DNA of 64,000 nt from Mucilaginibacter sp. (GTDB taxonomy: Bacteria > Bacteroidota > Bacteroidia > Sphingobacteriales > Sphingobacteriaceae). Numbering within the stretch: the first letter of the stretch is position 1; each line of letters begins with the position of its first letter. Shown here one piece after another: positions 43,354-50,849 of the stretch. The notes under the pieces were generated by a model. The model had not been told where the DNA came from, ran no database searches, and saw only the letters and a list, made by a program, of their open reading frames with translations. The position numbers and the translations under genes were made by a program. Where the stretch lies: assembly GCA_031292485.1 (NCBI GenBank), contig JARLHA010000010.1:48706-112705 (forward strand). The letters are read 5' to 3'.

Positions 43354-44706
43354 TTAGTGCCCCACATGCTTTCCGCCGATCTCAAGCACGGCTTCACTCA
43401 GGTCTAACACAGGTACAGCCGATATTTTTGCTGCAATAATGCTGGCCGCTGCCGCCGACCTGTATCCCGCAGCGCAATGCACTACAATGGGTTTATCTTC
43501 AGGTATTTCGTTGGTCCGTTCACGCAATTCAGGTAAAGGAATCAGAAGTGCACCTTCGAATATCAAGCCGCCCTCAGTTTCGTTTGGGTTGCGTACGTCT
43601 ACAATAGTATATTTTTCCGGATGGGTGGCAAAACGGGGAAGATCAAATTCCCGTTCCGGCAACTCAGGGTACCGGGGGGCCAAAATACCAGCGACCAGGT
43701 TTCTTTCATAGCCAATCTTCGCGGCTTTTACAATAACATCTTCCAATGCTTCACCTGTATCGGCAATTAGGTAAAAGCGCTCTGCCGGGCCTACAATGGA
43801 CCCCAGCCATGTTTCAAACTTCCCGCCGTTCTGCAAATTAATCGCGCCTTTTTCATGCCCCTTTTTGAACGCTGCATTCGGCCGGGTGTCAATAACCACT
43901 GCATTTTTTTCCAGCGTCACATTGCCGGTCAGCCGCGTAATGTGAGCGACGCTGGCTGAAAAAGCAGGCGCTCCCTTTTTATTCAACTCCACATCACTTC
44001 CAAAATATTTCGGAATAAAAGGTTGGTCGGCAATGATCGTTTTTACAAAATCAGCCTCCGCCATCAACTGCAATGCATAATTCTCGCGCAATTCGCGGCC
44101 TATGGTGCTTTCAAGATCCGGGCTCATATTTTTTCCACAAAGGGAACCGGGGCCATGTGCCGGGTAAACCTTCACATTGTGCGGTAGTTTCATTATTTTT
44201 TCGCGGGTAGATTGGTACATCTGCCTGGCTAGCTCCTCCTTTTTGGCGGTGATATTACCCACGTTTTCCCGCAGATCCGGGCGGCCAACATCCCCTACAA
44301 ACAAGGTGTCGCCGGTAAACAATGCCTGTTCCGTACCATCTTCATCTTCCGCCAAAATACATATCGAATCAGGCGAATGCCCGGGGGTATTGATAGCTTT
44401 AAGTTTAATATCATTTAATTTTATAAAATCCCCTTCATCAAAACTTTCATGAGGATATTCGGCGCCCGTTAACTTGCTTGCATAGATAATAGCACCCGTG
44501 GTTTGGTGGATCTCCAGGTGCGAGCTCACAAAATCAGCGTGAGGATGCGTTTCAATTACACCAATAATATCGGCATCGTGCTGCGCTGCAAACTCGTAAT
44601 AAGGCTGCGGGTTTCGGGCAGGGTCAATTACAACCATTTTCCCCGTTCTTATTATCGCGTAAGAAGCGTGTGCTAAACCCTTGTCGTAAAATTGTTGTAT
44701 GATCAT
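43354..44706 (-). CDS. MBL-fold hydrolase fused to two rhodanese domains
   Basis: 450 residues from ATG 44706. The alternative TTG nine bases upstream lies inside the -7 promoter element. A metallo-beta-lactamase domain (1-230) has IETHPHADFVSSH, LFTGDTLFVGDVGRPDLR and VYPAHGPGSLCG, the ETHE1/persulfide-dioxygenase type. Rhodanese 1 (about 255-345) lacks an active-site Cys (FYLIADTGEALED); rhodanese 2 (about 360-450) has it in VVHCAAGYRSA. It probably oxidises glutathione- or low-molecular-weight persulfides during sulfide handling. It is monocistronic. Confidence 0.9.
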   Translation of the reverse strand: MIIQQFYDKGLAHASYAIIRTGKMVVIDPARNPQPYYEFAAQHDADIIGVIETHPHADFVSSHLEIHQTTGAIIYASKLTGAEYPHESFDEGDFIKLNDIKLKAINTPGHSPDSICILAEDEDGTEQALFTGDTLFVGDVGRPDLRENVGNITAKKEELARQMYQSTREKIMKLPHNVKVYPAHGPGSLCGKNMSPDLESTIGRELRENYALQLMAEADFVKTIIADQPFIPKYFGSDVELNKKGAPAFSASVAHITRLTGNVTLEKNAVVIDTRPNAAFKKGHEKGAINLQNGGKFETWLGSIVGPAERFYLIADTGEALEDVIVKAAKIGYERNLVAGILAPRYPELPEREFDLPRFATHPEKYTIVDVRNPNETEGGLIFEGALLIPLPELRERTNEIPEDKPIVVHCAAGYRSAAAASIIAAKISAVPVLDLSEAVLEIGGKHVGH

Positions 44707-44712
44707 TGTATG

Positions 44713-44720
44713 CAAAGATA
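44713..44720 (-). promoter_or_regulatory. -7 element of the MBL-rhodanese gene (TATCTTTG)
   Basis: A perfect TAnnTTTG on the minus strand ends 6 bp before ATG 44706, so the transcript is expected to start at or next to the start codon. No TTG is seen at -33. Confidence 0.65.
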
Positions 44721-44723
44721 TGG

Positions 44724-44878
44724 TTATTTCGGATTTCGGATGTTCGATTTTTCGCTATTGTATGTTTTCAGCGGTGCTCAAGAGGGCTATCGCCGTTTCG
44801 GATTTTGACAGGACGATGGTTTTGAATGGAAAACATAAATAATTTCGAAATCGAAATTTCGAAATCCGAAATTTTCAC
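44724..44878. repeat. inverted tandem-word element (TTTCGGAT family)
   Basis: The left part (44724-44751) repeats TTTCGGAT. The right part (44842-44878) carries its inverse (TTTCGAAATCCGAAATTTT). There is no ORF in the 90 bp between. It separates two minus-strand genes. Confidence 0.6.
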
Positions 44879-45234
44879 TCCCCTTCTCTCTTCACCAGCA
44901 AAAACTCTTCGCCCTCTAATTGTAAATAACCGTATTCATAACAAAAATGATAGGTTTTTCCATTTTGGGTTTGATAGCTGCGGGTATGGTATTCAAAGTC
45001 AAAACCTTTTGATACAAGTTTTTTACGGGTTGTTTTGGTTTTTCCAGCAGGGTTCAATTCCTCCAATATCCGCCGGTTGCGCTTCAGGATATTGTTGATA
45101 TTGCGCACCAGGTTATAACTACTGCTATTGAGCTGGTTGTTATAATTATTGCGGCATAGGTCGTTGCAGAACTTTTTGTCGGCACGCCCATGTAAGGGTT
45201 CGCCGCAATCAAGGCAGGTCCTTTCTTCATTCAT
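44875..45234 (-). CDS. zinc-ribbon protein (DUF2116-like)
   Basis: 119 residues. N-terminal CLDCGEPLHGRADKKFCNDLCRN holds four cysteines in the C-x2-C ... C-x3-C arrangement of a zinc ribbon. The rest is basic and helical (NINNILKRNRRILEEL), ending in a beta-rich segment (YEYGYLQLEGEEFLLVKREGE). Zinc ribbons of this type bind nucleic acid. It diverges from the short SSB gene with a 144-bp spacer, so the two may share regulation. Confidence 0.78.
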   Translation of the reverse strand: MNEERTCLDCGEPLHGRADKKFCNDLCRNNYNNQLNSSSYNLVRNINNILKRNRRILEELNPAGKTKTTRKKLVSKGFDFEYHTRSYQTQNGKTYHFCYEYGYLQLEGEEFLLVKREGE

Positions 45235-45378
45235 TTGATAAAGATAAATAATATTTTATCCGCTTGCAAACGCTTACAAACGGAAATTGTCGACTATAAA
45301 CGGTTACTAACCGGGTAACTATTGTATCTCTCCACAACTTTGTACCGTCAATAAAAAACAAATTAAAATTAAAAAAGC

Positions 45379-45717
45379 ATGAACTCATTAAGAAACAGCG
45401 TACGCCTGGTAGGTAACCTGGGTATGGACCCCGAAGTAAAAAGTTTTGACAACAACAAAAAACTGGCCCGTTTATCATTGGCAACCAGCGAAAGCTACAA
45501 AAACGACAAAGGCGAAAAAGTAACCGAAACCCAATGGCATAATTTAACTTTATGGGGCAACCTGGCAAAATTTGCCGAGGATGACCTGAAAAAGGGCGAT
45601 ACCATAGCAATTGAAGGCCGTTTAAAAAACAGTAACTATGTGGATAAAGACGGTAATAAACGCTATTTCTGCGAAGTGGTAGTTAACGAATTTATTAAAG
45701 TTGGCGGTAGGGGTTAG
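45379..45717 (+). CDS. ssb: single-stranded DNA-binding protein, short form
   Basis: 112 residues, a single OB fold: VRLVGNLGMDPEVKSF, LARLSLATSESYKNDKGEKV, TQWHNLTLWGNLAKFAEDDLKKGD and AIEGRLKNSNYVDKDGNKRYFCEVV are the standard SSB blocks. The protein stops at VGGRG right after the fold: the Gly/Gln-rich linker and the acidic DDDLPF-like tip that recruit repair proteins are absent. It is therefore likely an accessory SSB beside a full-length housekeeping copy elsewhere. The near-consensus CAACTTTG lies about 40 bp upstream. Confidence 0.92.
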   Translation: MNSLRNSVRLVGNLGMDPEVKSFDNNKKLARLSLATSESYKNDKGEKVTETQWHNLTLWGNLAKFAEDDLKKGDTIAIEGRLKNSNYVDKDGNKRYFCEVVVNEFIKVGGRG

Positions 45718-45720
45718 TTA

Positions 45721-45830
45721 TTGGTTGATTGGGTTGGATTAAGTTGAGTAGTTTGCCAACTTAATCAACCTAATCCAGCCCACCCGATAGCTATCGGGTC
45801 ACTCTAATCCAACCAACTACTTACAACTCA
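45721..45830. repeat. inverted tandem-word element with CCCGATAGCTATCGGG palindrome
   Basis: The left arm TTGGTTGATTGGGTTGGATTAAGTTG is inverted as CAACTTAATCAACCTAATCCAGCC (45757 on) and again as TAATCCAACCAAC. An 18-bp perfect palindrome ACCCGATAGCTATCGGGT lies at 45782-45799. Similar words recur at 53560-53666. It separates convergent genes. Confidence 0.65.
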
Positions 45831-47257
45831 TCCTTCAAATGAATTGTTTTTTCAACAATTGTATGGATAACGCCGTCTAATTCCTGGGCTGTTAAATCAA
45901 TATGACCTATGATTTCCCTGTTTAGGGGGTTATCCATGTTTTTTTTATCAAAAAGGTTTACCAGCCCTAAAATAGTGGCGACTGGTCTTCTGATCTCGTG
46001 CGAACTTATGGACGCTATCTCCTGCAATCTTTTATTCTGGTCCTTTATATTATCCTGGTTCCGTTTATTTTCCATTAAAACACGCAGTATGTTTACCGTA
46101 CGTTCAATCATGTTTAATTCGTCGCCTTTCGGCTCCCTTGCCGTACTGTAATAAATCGCAAATGTAGCCAGCACGTGTGCCCCCTGTGAACTGATTACTG
46201 GTGTCGACCAGCAGGCCTTAAGGCCGTACGGGCGTGCAATATCCCGGTAATCCTCCCACAACGGATCTGTTTCAATATCACTTACAATAACCTGGCTCCG
46301 GTGATATACTGATGTTCCGCACGAACCGACTTTAGGGCCGATAGCTGTTCCGTTTATGGCGTTGCAGTAATCAACAGCTAACCTTGGTGCAGCAAGGTGG
46401 TAAACTCTTTCCTGCGCCTCATCCACTTCAAGTACCGAGCAGATCATATCCGGAAATATCGCTTCAATGCCTTTTAACAGCTCATTGATGGTTTGAGGTA
46501 ATGACTGCGAAGACGATGCATTTAGTTCGAGGATGTTTTTTTCAAGGGCGAGTATAAGTTGCTGGATCTTAACTGCATTAATATCCCTGATAAAAACCAT
46601 TACCTCGTGTTTAAACGGATAGATATTTATTCTAAGCCATCTCTTAAAATACCCGTTGAAATATTGCGCCTGGTCGGTGGCGTTTCCCCTAAAAGCGGCT
46701 TCAAACTTGGCAATTACTTCATCAGTTATTCCCAGGCTATGTAATTTTTTCAGGCTGATGTTTTTAAGCTGTTTGTTGTTTAACCCGGTAATAGCCAGGA
46801 AGGCCGGGTTGTAGGCCGTTATCTGCCATTTATTATTGATAATAAAAAAGCCTTCGCTAAAACTTTGTAATATATGCTGGATGTTATCAGTAAGATTATT
46901 TTGGTCGGGGCCGTTTAATTTATTGGTTAAGTTTGTTCCGGACGCATAGATAAGGTCATCACTGCTGTTAAAAAAAAGCGACCATTTGATGTTGTAATAA
47001 CGGCCGTCTATCCCTTTAATACGCGTTTCGTAGCCCGTAATTTCCTTTTTACGCAGCAAAAAGCTGGCAAGCTCTTCACGTCTGCGCACATCGGCAGGAT
47101 GCGATAATGTATTGATCTTAACATTGTGGAGTTCAGCTTCCGAATAGCCTAAGGTTTTCCGCAGCGCCGAATTCGTATGTTTAATGATGCCGTTTCTGTC
47201 CAACACGCAAAAAAAATCGGTTGATTTATCAAATAGAAAGGAAAGTCTGGCATCCAT
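45821..47257 (-). CDS. PAS-PAS-GAF protein ending in a histidine-kinase dimerisation domain
   Basis: 478 residues: PAS 1 (about 1-110, LDRNGIIKHTNSALRKTLGYSE), PAS 2 (about 125-235), GAF (about 250-400, GTAIGPKVGSCGTSVYHRSQ and ARPYGLKACWSTPV), then a DHp helix pair (about 412-475) with the H-box SSHEIRRPVATILGLVN, H420. The protein ends there; no HATPase domain (N, G1, F, G2 boxes) is present and none follows in any frame before the ssb gene. It may be phosphorylated by another kinase or act as a scaffold. No signal peptide or membrane span is seen, so it is cytosolic. Confidence 0.87.
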   Translation of the reverse strand: MDARLSFLFDKSTDFFCVLDRNGIIKHTNSALRKTLGYSEAELHNVKINTLSHPADVRRREELASFLLRKKEITGYETRIKGIDGRYYNIKWSLFFNSSDDLIYASGTNLTNKLNGPDQNNLTDNIQHILQSFSEGFFIINNKWQITAYNPAFLAITGLNNKQLKNISLKKLHSLGITDEVIAKFEAAFRGNATDQAQYFNGYFKRWLRINIYPFKHEVMVFIRDINAVKIQQLILALEKNILELNASSSQSLPQTINELLKGIEAIFPDMICSVLEVDEAQERVYHLAAPRLAVDYCNAINGTAIGPKVGSCGTSVYHRSQVIVSDIETDPLWEDYRDIARPYGLKACWSTPVISSQGAHVLATFAIYYSTAREPKGDELNMIERTVNILRVLMENKRNQDNIKDQNKRLQEIASISSHEIRRPVATILGLVNLFDKKNMDNPLNREIIGHIDLTAQELDGVIHTIVEKTIHLKDEL

Positions 47258-47331
47258 ATTTGTATCGGCAAGTATTTATAATATCATATAATAAAATTAA
47301 AGATATTGTTTGCACAACACCAAATATTATT

Positions 47332-48036
47332 TTAGGGGGTGCTGGTGGCCACAGGCAGTACCTTGCCGTTATAAAAGCGGTGCCCTGTTATTGAAAAATC
47401 TGCAATATATTTCCCCATCTCAAACGCCATCACCGGCGATTCATACCCGGGAAATGCCTTTTCAAGCATTTCTGTTTGTGCCGACCCGATAGCGAGACAG
47501 TTAACTTTTATTTGCTGTTCGGCCAATTCAACCGCTAAACACTCAGTAAGCGTATGCAACGCGGCTTTGCTTGCTGAATAAGCAGAAAGACCAGGAAATT
47601 TTGCACTTCCCTGGTAACCACCCATACTGCCAATATTTACAATATGTGAACCCTCGGGCATTAAGTTTACCAATGCTTGTATAATGCGGACATGGCCGAT
47701 AAAATTGCTTTGCAGCATTTCAATAAAGTCCATCTCCTCCAAGTCCTTAAACGGCTTGTTGATCAGTACGCCGGCATTGTTGATAAGGATATCCACCTGG
47801 TTGTCAAAATTATTTTTGATGAAATTTTGCAGATCGATATAATCGTCATGTACAATATCAAAAGCGAGGGCGTATATTTCAGCATCAGGGTTTAAACCGT
47901 GAGCAATTTCAAGCAAACGCTCCAGTTTATCCTGCGAGCGCGCCAGGGCTATTACCTTATGTTTTCCGGACAGTATTAATTCCAGAGCTGCTTCAAAACC
48001 TACGCCGCTGCTGGCGCCTGTAATAATGATATTCAT
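47332..48036 (-). CDS. short-chain dehydrogenase/reductase
   Basis: 234 residues, classical SDR. TGASSGVG at 6-13 binds the cofactor, NNAGVL marks the fold, and the catalytic set includes Ser in IGSMGGY and Tyr/Lys in YSASK. The substrate is unknown. Its ATG overlaps the TGA of a PIN-toxin remnant (ATGA), so its translation may be coupled to what is left of that gene. The pairing is probably accidental, created by insertion of the toxin module upstream. Confidence 0.9.
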   Translation of the reverse strand: MNIIITGASSGVGFEAALELILSGKHKVIALARSQDKLERLLEIAHGLNPDAEIYALAFDIVHDDYIDLQNFIKNNFDNQVDILINNAGVLINKPFKDLEEMDFIEMLQSNFIGHVRIIQALVNLMPEGSHIVNIGSMGGYQGSAKFPGLSAYSASKAALHTLTECLAVELAEQQIKVNCLAIGSAQTEMLEKAFPGYESPVMAFEMGKYIADFSITGHRFYNGKVLPVATSTP

Positions 48037-48176
48037 AGGTTGAAGGGATTGATTAACCTGACTTTACCATTGATAGGTTGAAAATCTTTTAAATTGTTTG
48101 TTAATAAATCTAAGATTCGTTCAGGGTTTAAAGCATACTTTGAGAGATAAATCAGGATATTGGTATCAAAAATCAC
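48033..48176 (-). pseudogene. PIN-domain (VapC-like) toxin with internal deletion
   Basis: On the minus strand GTG 48176 opens a 47-codon frame. It begins MIFDTNILIYLSK, the exact N-terminal strand of PIN toxins with the first catalytic Asp, and ends with KDFQPINGKVRLINPFNL, the usual PIN C terminus. A normal protein has about 130 residues, so the middle, including the other acidic active-site residues, is missing in frame. The GTG overlaps the antitoxin stop codon, as in intact modules. The product should have no nuclease activity. Confidence 0.78.
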
Positions 48177-48417
48177 GATCCCATTCCTTCCTTACGTTAC
48201 GCTGCCATTCTACGGGGTCTTCAATATCCTTAAATAAGTTTTTTTCTTTTACTTCGTCTAATATCTTTTTTATTCTTTCCAATGAAGATTCGTCGCCGCT
48301 GGTGTCGTTTTTAATTACTTTTTCTTCTTCAATACTTTTCACAAATGAAACTTCCTGGAGTAGCTTTTTAAGCATTCCGGCATTTTCGTCCTCAACTGTA
48401 ATTCTTAAAGTTGTCAT
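48166..48417 (-). CDS. antitoxin partner of the degraded PIN toxin
   Basis: 83 residues, acidic and helical. The N-terminal MTTLRITVEDENAGMLKKLL resembles short beta-helix antitoxins, and the C terminus DPVEWQRNVRKEWDRDF is the toxin-binding type. It overlaps the PIN remnant by 11 bp. Bacteroidota pairs of this kind have an 80-90 residue antitoxin before a PIN toxin. Because the toxin is dead, it may persist as an orphan or as protection against related toxins. Confidence 0.75.
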   Translation of the reverse strand: MTTLRITVEDENAGMLKKLLQEVSFVKSIEEEKVIKNDTSGDESSLERIKKILDEVKEKNLFKDIEDPVEWQRNVRKEWDRDF

Positions 48418-48440
48418 AATACCAAGTTACAAACAAATAT

Positions 48441-48484
48441 TTAAACCACCAATTTTTGCTCAACCGGGTATTTTTTTAAATAAA
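48441..48484 (-). repeat. direct repeat A: duplicated 3' end of the aromatic hydroxylase gene
   Basis: 44 bp identical at 40 positions to 49023-49066. On the minus strand it still reads K-K-Y-PVEQKLVV-stop, the last codons of the hydroxylase gene. It lies 582 bp from the true gene end, on the other side of the RelBE-type toxin-antitoxin cassette. Confidence 0.85.
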
Positions 48485-48488
48485 TCAG

Positions 48489-48496
48489 TATTTTTG
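48489..48496 (+). promoter_or_regulatory. -7 element of the RelBE-type module (TATTTTTG)
   Basis: A perfect TAnnTTTG ends 4 bp before the antitoxin ATG (48501), so the messenger should be leaderless or nearly so. Confidence 0.65.
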
Positions 48497-48500
48497 TTCT

Positions 48501-48701
48501 ATGAGCATACAAGTTGTTACAAACGAAAAAGGTAAAAAGACCGCCGTGTTAGTACCCATAGCTGATTGGGAAGAAATACAAAAACGGTTGAAAACTGAAC
48601 AATTGTTTGATGAATTTACCTCTTCACTGAAAGCGGTTAAGGATGATATTGATGGCGTTGGGAAGTTGGAAAATGCCAGAAACCTGAAATATGGCCATTG
48701 A
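48501..48701 (+). CDS. antitoxin of a RelBE/ParDE-type module
   Basis: 66 residues. MSIQVVTNEKGKKTAVLVPIADWEEIQKRL resembles Phd/YefM-like antitoxins that pair with RelE toxins. It overlaps the toxin gene by 11 bp. The module lies between two copies of a 44-bp repeat derived from the hydroxylase gene end. Confidence 0.85.
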   Translation: MSIQVVTNEKGKKTAVLVPIADWEEIQKRLKTEQLFDEFTSSLKAVKDDIDGVGKLENARNLKYGH

Positions 48702-49020
48702 GGTTAAATACACTCCTGATTTCAGGAAACAGGTAAAACGTTTGGCAGGTAAATACAAATCCATTTATAATGACCTTGAAGGATTGATTGATGACCTCGA
48801 AACCACACCAACCCTTGGTAGCCCTTTAGGGAAAAATTTATACAAAGTACGTTTAGCACTATCCGATAAAGGCAAAGGAAAAAGTGCAGGTGCAAGAGTA
48901 ATAACTTACGTGTTTATAAAGAACGAAACGGTTTATTTAACCGCCATTTATGATAAATCAGATCACTCAACTATTGATACAGAAAGATTAATTAAAATAT
49001 TGAAAACTTCGGGATTATAA
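48691..49020 (+). CDS. RelE/ParE-family toxin
   Basis: 109 residues. IEVKYTPDFRKQVKRLAGKY, LGKNLYKVRLALSDKGKGKSAGARVITYV and LTAIYDKSDHSTI are the RelE/ParE blocks, with the basic core KGKGKSAGARVI. It probably cleaves messenger RNA at the ribosome or inhibits gyrase; the sequence does not settle which. It starts inside the antitoxin gene and its stop codon lies 2 bp before the repeat that marks the end of the hydroxylase gene. Confidence 0.88.
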   Translation: MAIEVKYTPDFRKQVKRLAGKYKSIYNDLEGLIDDLETTPTLGSPLGKNLYKVRLALSDKGKGKSAGARVITYVFIKNETVYLTAIYDKSDHSTIDTERLIKILKTSGL

Positions 49021-49022
49021 TT

Positions 49023-49066
49023 TTAAACTACCAATTTTTGCTCAACCGGGTGCTTTATTAAATAAA
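49023..49066 (-). repeat. direct repeat B: functional 3' end of the aromatic hydroxylase gene
   Basis: This copy supplies the hydroxylase codons for IKHPVEQKLVV and the TAA. Forty of 44 positions match 48441-48484. Confidence 0.85.
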
Positions 49067-50801
49067 AGCCGTCTGTGATCAACTTTTTATATTCAGGCTC
49101 ATCACTGGCTTTTTGGGATAGAAAAGCCCTGATTTCCTTAGCAAGTTCCGGCTCAACTTCTTCATGCTCCAATATCTCCAGTATTTCTAAGGCGCAAAGC
49201 CAATCGTCGTGATGGTTTTTTTGCAGGCGCAGCCAAACATTGCCTAAAAAGCCATATTCGCCGCCATTGTGCCTGCGGTTTCGTACCTGCTGGTAGAGCT
49301 GGTGAAGTTCTAATGTTCGGGCATCATAAGCCGGGTGGTAAGTGCCTGTAGTTGATTTATAAGTAATATCTTCAAACGCGTCCTTATCGGCTGCGCCGCA
49401 AAAAACCGAAACGATCTTTTCACCGACGGCCATATCATAAACGCCCCATGATGGGTCGAATAGTATTTTCCCGTTTTTATCTTTTACAGTGCAATCGGTA
49501 AAGGTGATCAACTGCGTTTTCCCATTGCTGGTATGGATGCTTTTTACCTGGCCACTAACGGTTATGCCGCTTTCAAAATTTAAAGTGGTTCCTTTTCCTT
49601 CTTCAATGCCGATATAATTGAGTTCATCGATACTAAGGTTTTCAATTAGCTCGGCATGCCCCTTTAGTTTGCCAACCGGCGAGCTAAATCCATGTTTATG
49701 ATAGCCTTTCTCATGGCCCTTTATTTGTTTATTGTTTAGCGCTAATGCTGATGGCCCTGTGGTGCGGATATAAATTGGATCACCATGTTCATCAGTTTCA
49801 AAACCTGTAAAAGTGCCGGTCAGTTGCAGGCCCGAACTATAAACCGCAGTGCAGGTATTTTTACTTTCAATGGCTTTTTGCAGCCCGTAAGCACCGCCTC
49901 GCCTGAAAGCCATGGTGTCAGCAAATGTTTCCAGCACATCTATCAGGTTTTGGAACGTTGGGGTTACAAATAGCTGGGGCTGGGTTTTGGTGATATCGTA
50001 GGCATAATTAACGGCGTCAATAGTGTATGGTAATTTTTTGACATCCCTTTTCATGCAACTTACACTTTCACCTATTGACGATAGCAGCCCCGCGCCATAT
50101 ATTTTAGGGTTATCCAGCGTGCCGATCAACCCATATTCAACCGTCCACCAGTGCAGGCGGCTTAACAGGGCCATTTCGGACGGTTCGCCCATGTTTTCCT
50201 GGCGGTGGGCCAAAAGTTCTTCCGCTTTTTTTATTTCATTTTCGTCGGCATCAGGCATTTCTTTCAGGATAGACAAAGCCCGGATGGCTTCGTATAATTC
50301 AAAATCCTGGGCCGAAAACATGGCTTTTGCACCAATTGAACCGAAATAACTCAGGTATTCGTGATAATCTTTATCTGCGATAATAGGGGCATGGCCTGCT
50401 GATTCGTGGATAATATCAGGTGCTGGGGTATATTCAATATGTTTTAACTGGCGGATATCAGCAGCAATTACCAATACCCGGTACGCCTGGTATTCCATAA
50501 AAGCTGCCGGCGGAATAAAGCCGTCAACAGTAACGGCACCCCAGCCAATTTTGCCCAGCGCGTCATTCATTTCCTGCAGGCTCGGGATCTTTTCGATCGT
50601 TAAGCCTGCTTTTAACAAGCCGGGTATGTAAGGATAGTAGGCAACATCCTTCAGATAACTATAGTTTTGCCGCATTACATAGCGCCACACAGCGTGGTCA
50701 ACCGGGGTATAGTGCTCATAATGCTGATCGACTATAAATTGCTTTAAATGGGCGGGCAACGCCGCTACCTGCGGATTATTAAAATTATTAAAATGGCTCA
50801 T
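49023..50801 (-). CDS. aromatic amino acid hydroxylase (phenylalanine 4-monooxygenase type)
   Basis: 592 residues from ATG 50801 (an upstream in-frame start adds ten residues). The N-terminal catalytic domain has the iron motif PDIIHESAGHAP with H132 and H137, and E222 in HWWTVEYGLIG completes the 2-His-1-Glu site; pterin is the expected cofactor. SIGESVSCM and PTFQNLIDVLETFADTMAFRRGG follow. A C-terminal part (about 305-592) of beta-rich then helical sequence has no known role and makes the protein about twice as long as bacterial PhhA; this long form is common in Bacteroidota. Phe versus Trp or Tyr specificity cannot be fixed from motifs. Confidence 0.9.
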   Translation of the reverse strand: MSHFNNFNNPQVAALPAHLKQFIVDQHYEHYTPVDHAVWRYVMRQNYSYLKDVAYYPYIPGLLKAGLTIEKIPSLQEMNDALGKIGWGAVTVDGFIPPAAFMEYQAYRVLVIAADIRQLKHIEYTPAPDIIHESAGHAPIIADKDYHEYLSYFGSIGAKAMFSAQDFELYEAIRALSILKEMPDADENEIKKAEELLAHRQENMGEPSEMALLSRLHWWTVEYGLIGTLDNPKIYGAGLLSSIGESVSCMKRDVKKLPYTIDAVNYAYDITKTQPQLFVTPTFQNLIDVLETFADTMAFRRGGAYGLQKAIESKNTCTAVYSSGLQLTGTFTGFETDEHGDPIYIRTTGPSALALNNKQIKGHEKGYHKHGFSSPVGKLKGHAELIENLSIDELNYIGIEEGKGTTLNFESGITVSGQVKSIHTSNGKTQLITFTDCTVKDKNGKILFDPSWGVYDMAVGEKIVSVFCGAADKDAFEDITYKSTTGTYHPAYDARTLELHQLYQQVRNRRHNGGEYGFLGNVWLRLQKNHHDDWLCALEILEILEHEEVEPELAKEIRAFLSQKASDEPEYKKLITDGFYLIKHPVEQKLVV

Positions 50802-50828
50802 TACGTTCAATAGGTATATAAGAGAACG

Positions 50829-50836
50829 CAAATTTA
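50829..50836 (-). promoter_or_regulatory. -7 element of the hydroxylase gene (TAAATTTG)
   Basis: A perfect TAnnTTTG on the minus strand, 27 bp before ATG 50801, giving a leader of about 22 nt. No TTG at -33 is evident. Confidence 0.6.
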
Positions 50837-50849
50837 GAAAATAAGATTG

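Noticed and set aside
44716..44880. TTTCGGATTT words as promoter or operator
   Set aside because: The same words occur at 33661-33710 and near 55710 away from promoters, which fits a dispersed repeat better than a regulator site.
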